A DNA stretch of 10,371 bases from Thioalkalivibrio nitratireducens. Its GTDB lineage: Bacteria; Pseudomonadota; Gammaproteobacteria; Ectothiorhodospirales; Ectothiorhodospiraceae. How positions within the stretch are numbered: position 1 is the stretch's first letter; every line of letters starts with the position of its first letter. Shown here piece after piece: positions 1-6,036 of this stretch. Made by a program: the position numbers and the translations under genes. The notes beneath the pieces were generated by a model that was not told the origin of the DNA, did not search any database, and worked only from the letters and a program-made list of their open reading frames with translations. The stretch is from contig JAABSN010000116.1 of assembly GCA_011390385.1 (NCBI GenBank), positions 1-10,371 on the forward strand. Reading direction: 5' to 3'.

Positions 1-287
1 CCGCTCGAGAGGGGGCACTCAACCGTCCCCTGTGACTGTCCGGAAAGGGTCGGCAAGAGACCCCGATATCCTCTCGTTACAGTAGGTGGGCCCAGATGGC
101 CGGAGCCGCCCCGGACGGCAATGGGTGTTGGCGATATAGATGTACTGTCCCCGGCAGGCCGGGCAGACCGAGGAAGCCGCGCGAGCAGGGGTATTGTCCC
201 GTCGCGCCCGGGACTGACTGAGAGACCCGTACCCCCCATTTCCGTCTGAGCCCCGGCACGACCGGGGCTTTCGCGTTCGAGTGGCCG
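1..287. other. Gene-poor edge, possible REP/RAYT-like element end and a 41-codon ORF
   Basis: No recognisable gene lies here. Motifs of the form CTGTCCCC or CGTCCCC recur near 28-35, 141-148 and 195-205. On the minus strand the stretch GGGGACAGTACATCTATAT (about 131-149) resembles sequences often found beside IS200-like REP-associated tyrosine transposase (RAYT) genes; that resemblance is from memory and no transposase is present. A plus-strand ORF at 96-221 (ATG, 41 codons, preceded by AGGTGG at a 6-nt spacing, ending in TGA) encodes an Arg/Gly/Pro-rich peptide with three Cys. A terminator-like hairpin follows it. It may be a real small gene or only a by-product of the repeat-like sequence, and I do not recognise it. 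Confidence 0.3.
249..271 (+). terminator. Terminator-like GC hairpin
   Basis: AGCCCCGG (249-256) pairs perfectly with CCGGGGCT (262-269) across a 5-nt loop, and is followed on the plus strand by TTTCGCGTT. The T-run is short. The shape fits the end of a plus-strand transcript entering from 1-248. On the minus strand no T-run follows, so it is a poorer terminator for the antitoxin gene that ends at 288. Confidence 0.5.
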
Positions 288-614
288 CTACTGCACCGAA
301 ACGCCCGGTTCCCGGTTCTCGTTCGCGCTTTGGGCATGCAGCCGAAGCCCGAGGGCGCGCACAACCTTCATGATCGTGGTGAACTCAGGGTTTCCCTCGC
401 TGGACAGCGCTTTGTACAGTCCCTCGCGAGCCATGCCGGTGTCCCGGGCCAGTTGGGTCATACCGCGGGCTCGGGCAATGTCTCCGAGCGCGGCCCGGAT
501 CAGGCTCCCGTCCCCGGGATCTTCAGCGAAGCAGGCATCGAGATAGAGGGCCATGTCCTCGTCCGTGTGGAGGTGGTCCACTGCGTCCCAAGGCTTCAGT
601 GTCACGTTGGTCAT
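288..614 (-). CDS. HI1420-type addiction-module antidote protein (XRE-like HTH antitoxin)
   Basis: This 108-residue protein is the antitoxin of a type II module. It should bind and neutralise the toxin encoded just upstream and repress the shared promoter. What is seen is the typical order of the HI1420/TIGR02684 group: an N-terminal L-K-P-W-D segment (6-10), an acidic D-E-D-x-A-L-Y-L helix (18-25), A-L-G-D-I-A-R-A-R-G-M (42-52), then a helix-turn-helix around 52-75 ending R-E-G-L-Y-K-A-L-S, and G-N-P-E-F-T-T (74-80). The start at 614 is chosen because GGAG sits 9 nt upstream and the family motif begins at residue 6; a longer frame from 689 would run back into the toxin gene. The toxin stop lies only 4 nt upstream, so the two genes form one operon. 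Toxin first and antitoxin second is normal for this family. Confidence 0.9.
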   Translation of the reverse strand: MTNVTLKPWDAVDHLHTDEDMALYLDACFAEDPGDGSLIRAALGDIARARGMTQLARDTGMAREGLYKALSSEGNPEFTTIMKVVRALGLRLHAQSANENREPGVSVQ

Positions 615-618
615 CTCG

Positions 619-915
619 TCAGTCTCCAATCTGCCGGGCCAGTTCGGTGGCCGCGCGAATGTCCCGTTGCTGGGAGTCCTTGTCGCCACCGGCCAACAGG
701 ATCACGATCTCGATGCCCCGCCGGGTGAAATAGATCCGGTATCCGGGCCCGCAGTCGATCCGCATCTCCTGCACGCCCTTGCCGACCGTCTTCGCGTCGC
801 CCATGTGCCCCATCTCCACGCGCCGCAATCGGGCTGCGATCCGGGCCTTGCCCTGCCGGTCCCGGAGTGACTCGAACCACGCATCGAACGTACTGGTTGT
901 CTGGATCGTGACCAT
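619..915 (-). CDS. HI1419-type RelE/ParE-family toxin
   Basis: This 98-residue protein belongs to the RelE/ParE-fold toxins of the HI1419/TIGR02683 group, whose partner is the antidote gene 4 nt downstream. Visible family segments are the N-terminal T-x-x-F-D-A-W-F (8-13), the basic helix K-A-R-I-A-A-R-L-R-R (23-32), the strand M-R-I-D-C-G-P-G-Y-R-I-Y-F (51-63), and L-L-A-G-G-D-K-D-S-Q-Q-R-D-I (73-86). RelE-fold toxins usually cleave ribosome-bound mRNA, but some act otherwise, so the target here is inferred only from fold. An in-frame GTG at 942 would add nine residues, but that codon lies inside a perfect palindrome at 927-942 that is better explained as an operator, so I prefer the ATG at 915. 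Neither start has a good Shine-Dalgarno sequence. All key family segments are intact. Confidence 0.88.
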   Translation of the reverse strand: MVTIQTTSTFDAWFESLRDRQGKARIAARLRRVEMGHMGDAKTVGKGVQEMRIDCGPGYRIYFTRRGIEIVILLAGGDKDSQQRDIRAATELARQIGD

Positions 916-926
916 TGGACCGTATT

Positions 927-942
927 GTGAACCATAGTTCAC
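927..942 (-). promoter_or_regulatory. Candidate operator of the HI1419/HI1420-type operon
   Basis: GTGAAC (927-932) and GTTCAC (937-942) form a perfect inverted repeat with a 4-nt centre, ending 12 nt upstream of the preferred toxin start. On the minus strand a weak promoter can be read across it: GTGACC as -35, 17 nt, then CACAAT as -10 (positions 929-924). TA operons are normally repressed through palindromes overlapping the promoter, which fits this placement. Binding by the antitoxin is inferred. Confidence 0.5.
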
Positions 943-968
943 TCGCGGTCACGCGCTGGCGTGTCGTG

Positions 969-1247
969 ATGCAAACATCTCCTTACCGGGCTGGAATCAC
1001 CCAGAAACTCGGCATCAACGTAGAAGGAGTCCGAGAGATGCAGGACATGCTGCCGCCGACGCTCCTTGGGCGCTAGGAAGTGTTCCTCGACGATTTAATA
1101 GAGGAGGGTACGCTCCGGGCGGTGGCGCACGTACGTCGGCGCATCTACACCCTTGCCGGCTTGCCTGCCAGTCGCCAACGGCAACCTGATCGCATCCGTG
1201 CGAGATTCTGCTGGCCTTCAGAGTACCAAGCTCAGCGAAACCGGTGA
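969..1247 (+). pseudogene. Decayed small ORF with in-frame stop, winged-helix-like C-terminal part
   Basis: An ATG frame at 969 runs for 35 codons to a TAG at 1074, then continues open in the same frame to a TGA at 1245. Both halves read like real protein with strong third-position G/C. The first half contains I-T-Q-K-L-G-I-N-V-E-G-V-R-E-M. The second contains L-D-D-L-I-E-E-G-T-L-R-A-V, then H-V-R-R-R-I-Y-T-L-A, a helix followed by a basic beta-wing pattern typical of winged-helix DNA-binding domains. I cannot name the family. The simplest reading is a small regulator inactivated by a nonsense mutation, or a remnant of a larger gene; the last 30 codons look less protein-like. No good Shine-Dalgarno precedes the ATG. 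It lies divergent to the TA operon and beside IS-like debris. Confidence 0.4.
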
Positions 1248-1346
1248 AGCCTGCCTGCCCCCAACACCAAAGGGCGGGTGACGAATGTCCGCTTGAGGCA
1301 GGGCTGGAGACCCTCATCCGTTGAGGCCGAGTGGCAGCTCAGGGTC

Positions 1347-1516
1347 CAGGCTGTGTGAAAACTCGCCCTACGTGAACACGGTGGAGCGGCCAGGCCGGTG
1401 TTCAGGGTGAAATCGAGCCGGAGTGGTGGGAAGATCTTGCCAGCGGGGCCTTGCCGAGAGCGTGGTGTTGCACTGTCCCTGATGGGCTCAAATGCCTTGG
1501 GTTTTCACACAGTCTG
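1347..1516. mobile_element. IS-like inverted-repeat element without transposase (MITE or deletion derivative)
   Basis: CAGGCTGTGTGAAAACTC at 1347-1364 is matched at 16 of 18 positions by the reverse complement of 1499-1516 (CAGACTGTGTGAAAACCC). The two arms enclose about 135 bp with no sizeable ORF. Ends containing CTGTGTGAAAAC are typical of bacterial insertion sequences, but I cannot assign the family. The 170-bp size and absence of coding sequence fit a miniature element or an internally deleted IS. No obvious flanking target duplication is seen. Confidence 0.55.
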
Positions 1517-1531
1517 GGTCGGCTAGAGACA
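1515..1531. repeat. 17-bp dispersed repeat, copy 1
   Basis: TGGGTCGGCTAGAGACA overlaps the right end of the inverted-repeat element at 1347-1516. The identical sequence occurs in the same orientation at 8450-8466, where a photolyase-like gene is cut short. A 17-bp identity between two sites 7 kb apart, both at suspected junctions, suggests a shared mobile-element end. Confidence 0.6.
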
Positions 1532-1763
1532 GCCTCGTCGGCGGCAACACGTTGCTCGTCGCTACCTGACGGGCACCTCGTGGCTGCGTCTCAGGGCCGA
1601 AGGCGGTGTGACTGATCGAATTCGCCGGCCCAAAAAAGGGTGCTGTCCGTGCTTGGGCGACCACCTGACTGATCCAGCCGAGGACCCCGGCCTCGTTCGC
1701 CAGGATGTCGTCAGGTGAGATCAGGTGACTGATCCAGGGCGACGCGCCTGCATCCTTTTGCCG

Positions 1764-2036
1764 CTACGCGGCCTTGCCTTGGCGCGCACGCCAGAGATCG
1801 TAGTCGAGCTGCATTCCCGCCCAGACTTCGGCGCGCCCGCCACGCTCTACACCCAGCCAGCGTTCGATGCGCAAGGCCATCTCGGGCGAAATGCCCGCGT
1901 GACCGTGCAGCACACGGGACAGGGCCGCCCGCGTGACACCGAGCTCCCGGGCCGCAGCCGTCACCGACAGGTCCAGCGCCGGCAATACGTCATCGCGCAG
2001 GATCTCTCCGGGGTGCGGCGGATTGTGCATCGTCAT
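1764..2036 (-). CDS. higA: HigA-family antitoxin (XRE HTH)
   Basis: This 90-residue protein is the antitoxin of a HigBA module and is expected to bind HigB and repress the operon. The N-terminus M-T-M-H-N-P-P-H-P-G-E-I-L-R-D-D (1-16) is the signature of the HigA/VapI group. It is followed by a helix-turn-helix at about 25-45 (T-A-A-A-R-E-L-G-V-T-R-A-A-L-S-R-V-L-H-G), then I-S-P-E-M-A-L-R-I-E and the W-L x10-W x3-Q-x-x-Y-D-L-W tail (60-82). Length and ending are normal for the family. GAGGAG lies 7-8 nt before the ATG at 2036 and overlaps the stop codon of the toxin gene, so translation is probably coupled. The gene order toxin then antitoxin is the usual HigBA order. Confidence 0.93.
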   Translation of the reverse strand: MTMHNPPHPGEILRDDVLPALDLSVTAAARELGVTRAALSRVLHGHAGISPEMALRIERWLGVERGGRAEVWAGMQLDYDLWRARQGKAA

Positions 2037-2047
2037 CGTGACTCTCC

Positions 2048-2326
2048 TCAGTGATAGTCCTGATAATCGACCAGGATCGCATCACCGTTTTCGAACTTGA
2101 AGGTCAGCCGCCAATTACCGCTGACCGAAACGGACCAATGCTCCGACAGGCTGCCCTTCAGCCGGTGTAGCGCCCAGCCCGGCAGATTCATGTCCGGCGG
2201 GCCGCTGGCCCGGTTCAGCACAGCCAGTTGGCGCGACAGTTCTGCGGCATGCCCGCCCTGAATGCCGACCTTGGAGCCAGTCTCGAAGAATTGCTGAAGA
2301 CCTTTGTGCCGGAAGCTCTTGATCAC
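2048..2326 (-). CDS. higB: HigB-family toxin (RelE-fold mRNA interferase)
   Basis: This 92-residue protein matches the HigB/plasmid-maintenance killer family, which cleaves mRNA in translating ribosomes. Seen directly: the N-terminus I-K-S-F-R-H-K-G-L-Q-Q-F-F-E-T-G-S (2-18), the L-P-G-W-A-L-H-R-L-K-G segment (48-58), W-S-V-S-V-S-G-N-W-R-L-T-F (64-76), and the C-terminal V-D-Y-Q-D-Y-H (86-92). The terminal His corresponds to the catalytic His at the same place in characterised HigB proteins, so the toxin looks intact. The start is a GTG at 2326; upstream in frame a TAG appears within about 30 nt, and the N-terminal motif begins right at the GTG. The Shine-Dalgarno is poor, with AGGG too close to the GTG. 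The antitoxin gene begins 11 nt after the toxin stop. Confidence 0.93.
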   Translation of the reverse strand: MIKSFRHKGLQQFFETGSKVGIQGGHAAELSRQLAVLNRASGPPDMNLPGWALHRLKGSLSEHWSVSVSGNWRLTFKFENGDAILVDYQDYH

Positions 2327-2336
2327 CCCTATGATC

Positions 2337-2353
2337 GTATAGTAATACTATAC
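2337..2353 (-). promoter_or_regulatory. higBA operator palindrome overlapping the -10 region
   Basis: GTATAGTA (2337-2344), A, TACTATAC (2346-2353) is a perfect 17-nt palindrome starting 10 nt upstream of the higB GTG. On the minus strand it contains TATAGT (2352-2347), a 5-of-6 match to a sigma-70 -10 box, with CTGATG 17 nt further upstream as a weak -35. HigA proteins characteristically repress their operon at such palindromes. The AT-rich palindrome stands out in this GC-rich DNA. Binding by this HigA is inferred. Confidence 0.65.
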
Positions 2354-2574
2354 AGCATGCAATGGGGGTCATCAGGCGCCCGAGTTCCAGACCTCGGCCT
2401 GACTGCTGACGCTACATCTGAATCGGCAGGAACGAACGCGGGCATCAGTCAACCGCCCGGGTTTTCCGGAGGCAGGCCGGTGTGGATCAGGCCGCCCCGG
2501 AGAGTCCGGTAGCGAATCGATATCAGTCGCTCACGCCGAGGGCCTGGGAGACCGAAAACGGTCGGAACCCGACC

Positions 2575-2967
2575 ATGCAACAGCCAGCCGAAAATCCGCA
2601 TCGTCCCGTCGAACCACCCGGTCTTGAACGCGTCATCTGGCGTAAATTGCCGCATGCGGCGATTGCGAGCACCCTGATTCCCCTTCTGTTTTACCTTTAC
2701 GTGCTGTATTTCCCCGCCGTACACAACGGCGGCAGCGCGGAAAAAGCCGTGATATCGGCCGGCATTGCGGCCATCGCCATTGCTGTGACGCTGTGGACCG
2801 CGATACTTACCGTCGCCATCGGCTGCTGGATCGTGATGGTGATGAAAGGCCCGGCGAAACACGCCGACAGCTACGAACTCAGTGACGCCGAACAGCCACG
2901 CGAAGAAACGCATGAGGACACCCGAACCACCAGCAAGCCGGGCAAAAAACACCAATTGAAAGCCTGA
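2575..2967 (+). CDS. Small inner-membrane protein of unknown function
   Basis: This is a 130-residue protein from the ATG at 2575. A Pro-rich N-terminus is followed by W-R-K-L-P-H-A, then a hydrophobic helix of about 23 residues (I-A-S-T-L-I-P-L-L-F-Y-L-Y-V-L), a short loop (H-N-G-G-S-A-E-K), and a second hydrophobic stretch of about 33 residues ending C-W-I-V-M-V-M-K-G-P-A. The last 40 residues are polar and charged, with a Lys-rich end. The pattern W-R-K-L-P plus I-V-M-V-M-K-G-P-A resembles a small conserved proteobacterial membrane family of unknown role (from memory). A GTG at 2482 is in frame with a good GGAGG 9 nt upstream and would add 31 residues, while a GGTCGG/CCGACC hairpin sits right before the ATG. 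I prefer 2575 because homologues I recall begin shortly before W-R-K-L-P, but the start is open. Confidence 0.65.
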   Translation: MQQPAENPHRPVEPPGLERVIWRKLPHAAIASTLIPLLFYLYVLYFPAVHNGGSAEKAVISAGIAAIAIAVTLWTAILTVAIGCWIVMVMKGPAKHADSYELSDAEQPREETHEDTRTTSKPGKKHQLKA

Positions 2968-3051
2968 CCTTGCGCATCGGCCTCATGCCGCGTCGGGCGC
3001 AATGACAGGTTCTTTGAAGGGCGTCCCGGTTGGAATGGCGGTCCAACGGAA

Positions 3052-3606
3052 TCACCATCCGGCCGTACCCGGATCGCCCTTGAACGGTCCCACCACGTCT
3101 TGGGTGATCCAGCCGCCGTAGAACCCTCCGGCCTGAGGCCGGGCACGCTCGCCGGCTACGAAACAGGCGACGCGATCGGGATAGAAAGCATACCAGTCGG
3201 CGAGCGCCCCGAACTCCGGGAACGGTTCCGGACAAGTCCAGGCGACCGGGGTCCCGCGTTCCAAGGCAGCGGCGAGTTCGAAGTATTCGGCCCGTCCCTT
3301 CCATTCGCAGAACGAATGTCCGGACATCGGGATCAGGAGAGTTTCTTCGACATCTTCCCGAGGCAGGTAAAAGGTTGGCGCGCTCGCCGTCTCCAGCACG
3401 CGCACAGCTCGATTGCTCAAGGCAAGGGTCTGGTCCCCGGTCTTGATCAGGACCTCCCTCGAGTCGGGAACGACGATGGGCGGACGCGGATAGTCCCAGA
3501 CCGATTCCTGCCCGGGACCCGGCTCATGGGCGAACGGCGGGCGCCGTTTTCCCGTATGCGTCCAGCCCGAGCGGGCAGCCCGAATCCCGGGTGGTAGATC
3601 CTGCAT
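3052..3606 (-). CDS. DUF427 domain-containing protein
   Basis: This 184-residue protein belongs to the DUF427 family (PF04248), a small beta-rich domain with no firmly established function. Clear family segments are V-W-D-Y-P-R-P-P (36-43), R-V-L-E-T-A-S-A-P-T-F-Y-L-P-R-E-D-V (69-86), F-C-E-W-K-G-R-A-E-Y-F (99-109), the F-Y-P-D-R-V-A-C-F-V-A-G-E strand region (141-153), and the C-terminal G-G-F-Y-G-G-W-I-T x8-G-P-F-K-G-x-P-G-T-x-G-W (160-184). The start at 3606 is well supported by GGGAGGA 6 nt upstream. No signal peptide or membrane helix is seen, so a cytosolic location is likely. It lies downstream of the photolyase/phosphatase pair on the same strand after a 153-nt gap, so it may be transcribed separately. 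It converges with the membrane-protein gene; no clear terminator is visible in the 84 nt between them. Confidence 0.9.
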   Translation of the reverse strand: MQDLPPGIRAARSGWTHTGKRRPPFAHEPGPGQESVWDYPRPPIVVPDSREVLIKTGDQTLALSNRAVRVLETASAPTFYLPREDVEETLLIPMSGHSFCEWKGRAEYFELAAALERGTPVAWTCPEPFPEFGALADWYAFYPDRVACFVAGERARPQAGGFYGGWITQDVVGPFKGDPGTAGW

Positions 3607-3759
3607 GGCGATTCCTCCCTTGACGTTGCCCCTGGAGATACCCCGCGCTGTCGGTCGACTCTCGTTGGGTGATCTGGCTGCGCAGATCGTGATCGTCGTC
3701 GACTCCAGTTATGGCCGCGGGTTTCCGGCATCCGGACGGCAATCCGATCTCCACCAAGA

Positions 3760-4446
3760 CTATCGCAACGCGCCGAGCATCTCTTGCTCACCGTCCGGTG
3801 CAATCCGGATGATCACGCCTGCACCGGAGGGCGTGAACTCCCCGGTCAGTGCGCTGATGTTGACTTGGTGGGTCACCATCACCACCGGCGGTCCGGGCGG
3901 AAGCCCGCGCAGCCGTTCCCGCGCAGCGGCGGTTCGCTCGGGGCCTTCCGCACGGCGCTGGAAAAACGAGTCCAGCGCCGGTTCAGGCTGCACCGGGCCG
4001 AGCGCGAGTAGCTCCGCGGTCTCCAGACACCGGCACCAGCGGCTGGAGTAGACGCGGGCCTCCCGGATCCCCGCTGTACGCAGCCGTTCGCCCAGTGCCC
4101 GTGCCTGCTCGCGCCCGGCCTCGGACAGGTTGCGCTGGGTCGAACAGTCGTCGAGTTGAAAACCCGGCGGATCGCCGGTCCCCGGGGCCAGCGCGTGCCG
4201 CAGCAACAGCACGGTTCCAGGTTCCTGCAGGCGCGCGAGCACCGCATCGTCCCCGGACGCCGGGCCGGCCGAAAGCAATAGAATCGCGAACAAACCGGCG
4301 CCCCATCCCATCCACAGGCGATTGTTGAATCCGCGCCATCGAGAAGTCGGTGTCGGCGCAGCAGGTGCAGCGGACGGGATGCAGAGGTCTGCCGATGGCC
4401 ACTTGGCCTTGCGGGACAACGGACGGCTGCTGACGCGGGTGTTCAT
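3760..4446 (-). CDS. Exported histidine-phosphatase-family protein
   Basis: The protein has 228 residues from the ATG at 4446 and belongs to the histidine phosphatase (phosphoglycerate-mutase-like) superfamily. The catalytic L-L-L-R-H-A motif lies at 80-85 with the phospho-acceptor His at 84. The S-S-R-W-C-R-C-L-E-T-A segment (134-144) carries the phosphate-pocket Arg, and the second His is in V-T-H-Q-V-N (His193). A hydrophobic stretch, G-A-G-L-F-A-I-L-L-L-S-A-G-P-A-S-G, at 49-65 looks like a signal peptide with cleavage near A-S-G/D, implying a periplasmic enzyme; the substrate is unknown. If translation starts at 4446 the signal is preceded by 45 unusual residues, so the ATG at 4311 (183 residues) is a serious alternative, though it lacks a Shine-Dalgarno. 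The 4446 start is 3 nt after the photolyase stop, which favours coupled translation. Confidence 0.85.
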   Translation of the reverse strand: MNTRVSSRPLSRKAKWPSADLCIPSAAPAAPTPTSRWRGFNNRLWMGWGAGLFAILLLSAGPASGDDAVLARLQEPGTVLLLRHALAPGTGDPPGFQLDDCSTQRNLSEAGREQARALGERLRTAGIREARVYSSRWCRCLETAELLALGPVQPEPALDSFFQRRAEGPERTAAARERLRGLPPGPPVVMVTHQVNISALTGEFTPSGAGVIIRIAPDGEQEMLGALR

Positions 4447-4449
4447 GCA

Positions 4450-5994
4450 TCAAAACCCCAATTCGGTCTGCGGACTGGGCGGTTTGCGCATCCGGCGTGC
4501 GCCGCGTCGGCTGCCCATCTTCTGCTGGATGTCCCGGGCCTCCGCGCGGCTCTCGGGCTGGCGGCGCACTGCGGTCAAACGTTGCCGCGCTTCGCGCGCG
4601 GCGGCGAGGTGGTCGACGATCGGCGCCGGGTAATCGTGGCCGATCCGCACGCCAATGGCTCGCTGCAGGTCATCCGACATCTTCCACGGCTCGTGGATGA
4701 ACGCATCCGGCACAGGCGCCAGTTCCGGCACCCAGCGGCGGATGAAAACACCGTCGGGATCCTGGTCGAAGGATTGCTTCACCGGGTTGTAGATGCGCAG
4801 CGCGTTGATGCCGGTGGTGCCGGACTGCATCTGTACCTGGTTGTAGTGAATACCGGGCTCGTAGTCGGTGAACACCCGGGCGAGATGCAGCGCGGGCTCG
4901 CGCCAGTGCAGCCACAGGTGATACGACGAGAAGGCCATCAGCATCGCGCGCATCCGGAAGTTCAGCCAGCCAGTGGTGTTCAGCGACCGCATGCAGGCAT
5001 CCACCAACGGAAAGCCTGTCTCGCCGTGCGTCCAAGCGCGGAACCGGACTGGGTCGAACGTGCCCTCGCGCAGCCCGTCACAGGCGGGGAGCAGGTTGCG
5101 GAACTCGATCGACGGGCGCGACTCCAGCTTCTGGATGAAGTGGCAGTGCCAGTGCAGGCGCTCCTCGAAAGACCGCAGCGAGCGGCGCCAGGCCTTGGCG
5201 TCAGCGTTCATGTCACCCTCGAATTCGGCCATGCGGGCACGGCTCGCGTGCACCACCTCACGCAGTGAGAGGCTGCCCCAGGCGAGGTGCGGGCTCAGCC
5301 GCGAGCAGGCTTCCCAGGCGGTTCGTGGGCTGGACATGCCACCCTGGTAGGCCTTGCCACGGTCCGAGAGAAAGCTCGTGAGCGTCTTCGCGCCTTCGTC
5401 CCGCCCGCCAGTCTGGAGAGAGACCCCCTGCTCCGGCGACAGTATCTCGTGGGGAACGTCGGGTAGCGGTTCGGAACGCAGGCTGGGCATTGGTGCAAGC
5501 GCTGTGCGGAGTTCGGTGATCGGCTCGGATATCCGCCCCTCCCAGCGCGTCGCCCAGCCGTCGCGGTTCTGCAGGCCGCGCGTCACGCCGTTCTGGGGTA
5601 TTTCGATCCACTCCACGCCCCGGTCGCGGGCCCATGTGGCGACGCGTCGGTCACGATCGAAGGTCCAGCCGTTGCCCGTCTCCTCGTGCGACCAGAGGGT
5701 GGAAAATCCAGTCGCGCGGCGCAGTTCGTCGAGCACGGCGGTGACGTTGCCGCGGCGCAGGATCAGAGGCTGGCCCAGGCGGGTCAGGTCGCGGTCCAGC
5801 ATCTGCAGACAACTGCAAATGAACGCCCAGTGGCGCCAGGCCGCGTCGGGCTGCTCCCAGAGCTCGGGTTCGATCACGTAGAGCGGGATCACGGGACCCC
5901 GCTCGGCGGCGACGGCCAGCGGGCGGTGGTCCTGCACGCGGAGATCGCGCTTGAACCAGACCAGTTGTGGCGAACGGGCGATGGGCCGGGTCAC
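4450..5994 (-). CDS. Photolyase/cryptochrome-family flavoprotein
   Basis: This 514-residue protein has the two-domain photolyase layout. An N-terminal antenna-type domain starts with L-V-W-F-K-R-D-L-R-V-Q-D-H (11-23). A C-terminal FAD domain holds S-R-L-S-P-H-L-A-W-G-S-L-S (231-243), W-H-C-H-F (282-286), G-E-T-G-F-P-L-V-D-A-C-M-R x5-G-W-L-N-F-R-M-R (324-349), the W-R-E-P-A segment (364-368), and R-I-Y-N-P (400-404) with the F-I-R-R-W-V-P-E-L (418-425) ending. Family members use light to split UV pyrimidine dimers or act as photoreceptors. By eye, Trp321 and Trp364 match E. coli Trp306 and Trp359, but the position of Trp382 falls on Gln388 in Y-N-Q-V-Q-M-Q-S-G-T-T-G, so the classical triad is incomplete. 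The last 45 residues are basic and extra to the core. The start is a GTG at 5994 with GGGG 8 nt upstream. CPD repair is not assured, so I give no gene symbol. Confidence 0.9.
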   Translation of the reverse strand: MTRPIARSPQLVWFKRDLRVQDHRPLAVAAERGPVIPLYVIEPELWEQPDAAWRHWAFICSCLQMLDRDLTRLGQPLILRRGNVTAVLDELRRATGFSTLWSHEETGNGWTFDRDRRVATWARDRGVEWIEIPQNGVTRGLQNRDGWATRWEGRISEPITELRTALAPMPSLRSEPLPDVPHEILSPEQGVSLQTGGRDEGAKTLTSFLSDRGKAYQGGMSSPRTAWEACSRLSPHLAWGSLSLREVVHASRARMAEFEGDMNADAKAWRRSLRSFEERLHWHCHFIQKLESRPSIEFRNLLPACDGLREGTFDPVRFRAWTHGETGFPLVDACMRSLNTTGWLNFRMRAMLMAFSSYHLWLHWREPALHLARVFTDYEPGIHYNQVQMQSGTTGINALRIYNPVKQSFDQDPDGVFIRRWVPELAPVPDAFIHEPWKMSDDLQRAIGVRIGHDYPAPIVDHLAAAREARQRLTAVRRQPESRAEARDIQQKMGSRRGARRMRKPPSPQTELGF

Positions 5995-6036
5995 AGGCGT
6001 ACCCCGTTGGCATCGGCCCGAGAGCAGAGAGAATAA

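Larger units (their letters stand above)
1248..1763. other. Intergenic region with mobile-element debris
   Basis: I see no intact gene between the decayed ORF and higA. The stretch holds the inverted-repeat element at 1347-1516, the 17-bp repeat at 1515-1531, and three short direct copies of TGACTGATC (about 1610, 1669 and 1725), the last two extended to CTGATCCAG. On the minus strand the frame of higA stays open for 91 codons beyond its stop (down to 1488) but shows no family features. This is most simply remnant sequence left by past insertions. Confidence 0.45.

Noticed and set aside
1608..1736. Three TGACTGATC direct repeats as a possible CRISPR or iteron array
   Set aside because: The repeat unit is only 9-12 bp, spacing is about 58 nt but only three copies exist, the copies differ in their flanks, and no replication or Cas gene is near.
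1488..1763. Minus-strand frame open for 91 codons after the higA stop
   Set aside because: It has no convincing start, no recognisable motif, and its end runs into the inverted-repeat element; higA already has a normal family ending at 1764.
2449..2955. 168-codon minus-strand ORF
   Set aside because: It is antisense to the small membrane protein, which has two clear hydrophobic helices; the reverse frame shows no coherent domain.
3100..3597. 165-codon plus-strand ORF
   Set aside because: It is antisense to the DUF427 gene, which has a strong Shine-Dalgarno and intact family motifs.
4582..5268. 228-codon plus-strand ORF opposite the photolyase gene
   Set aside because: It is the antisense shadow of a well-supported photolyase-family gene; its product has no family motifs and is Arg/His-rich as expected for reverse GC-rich codons.
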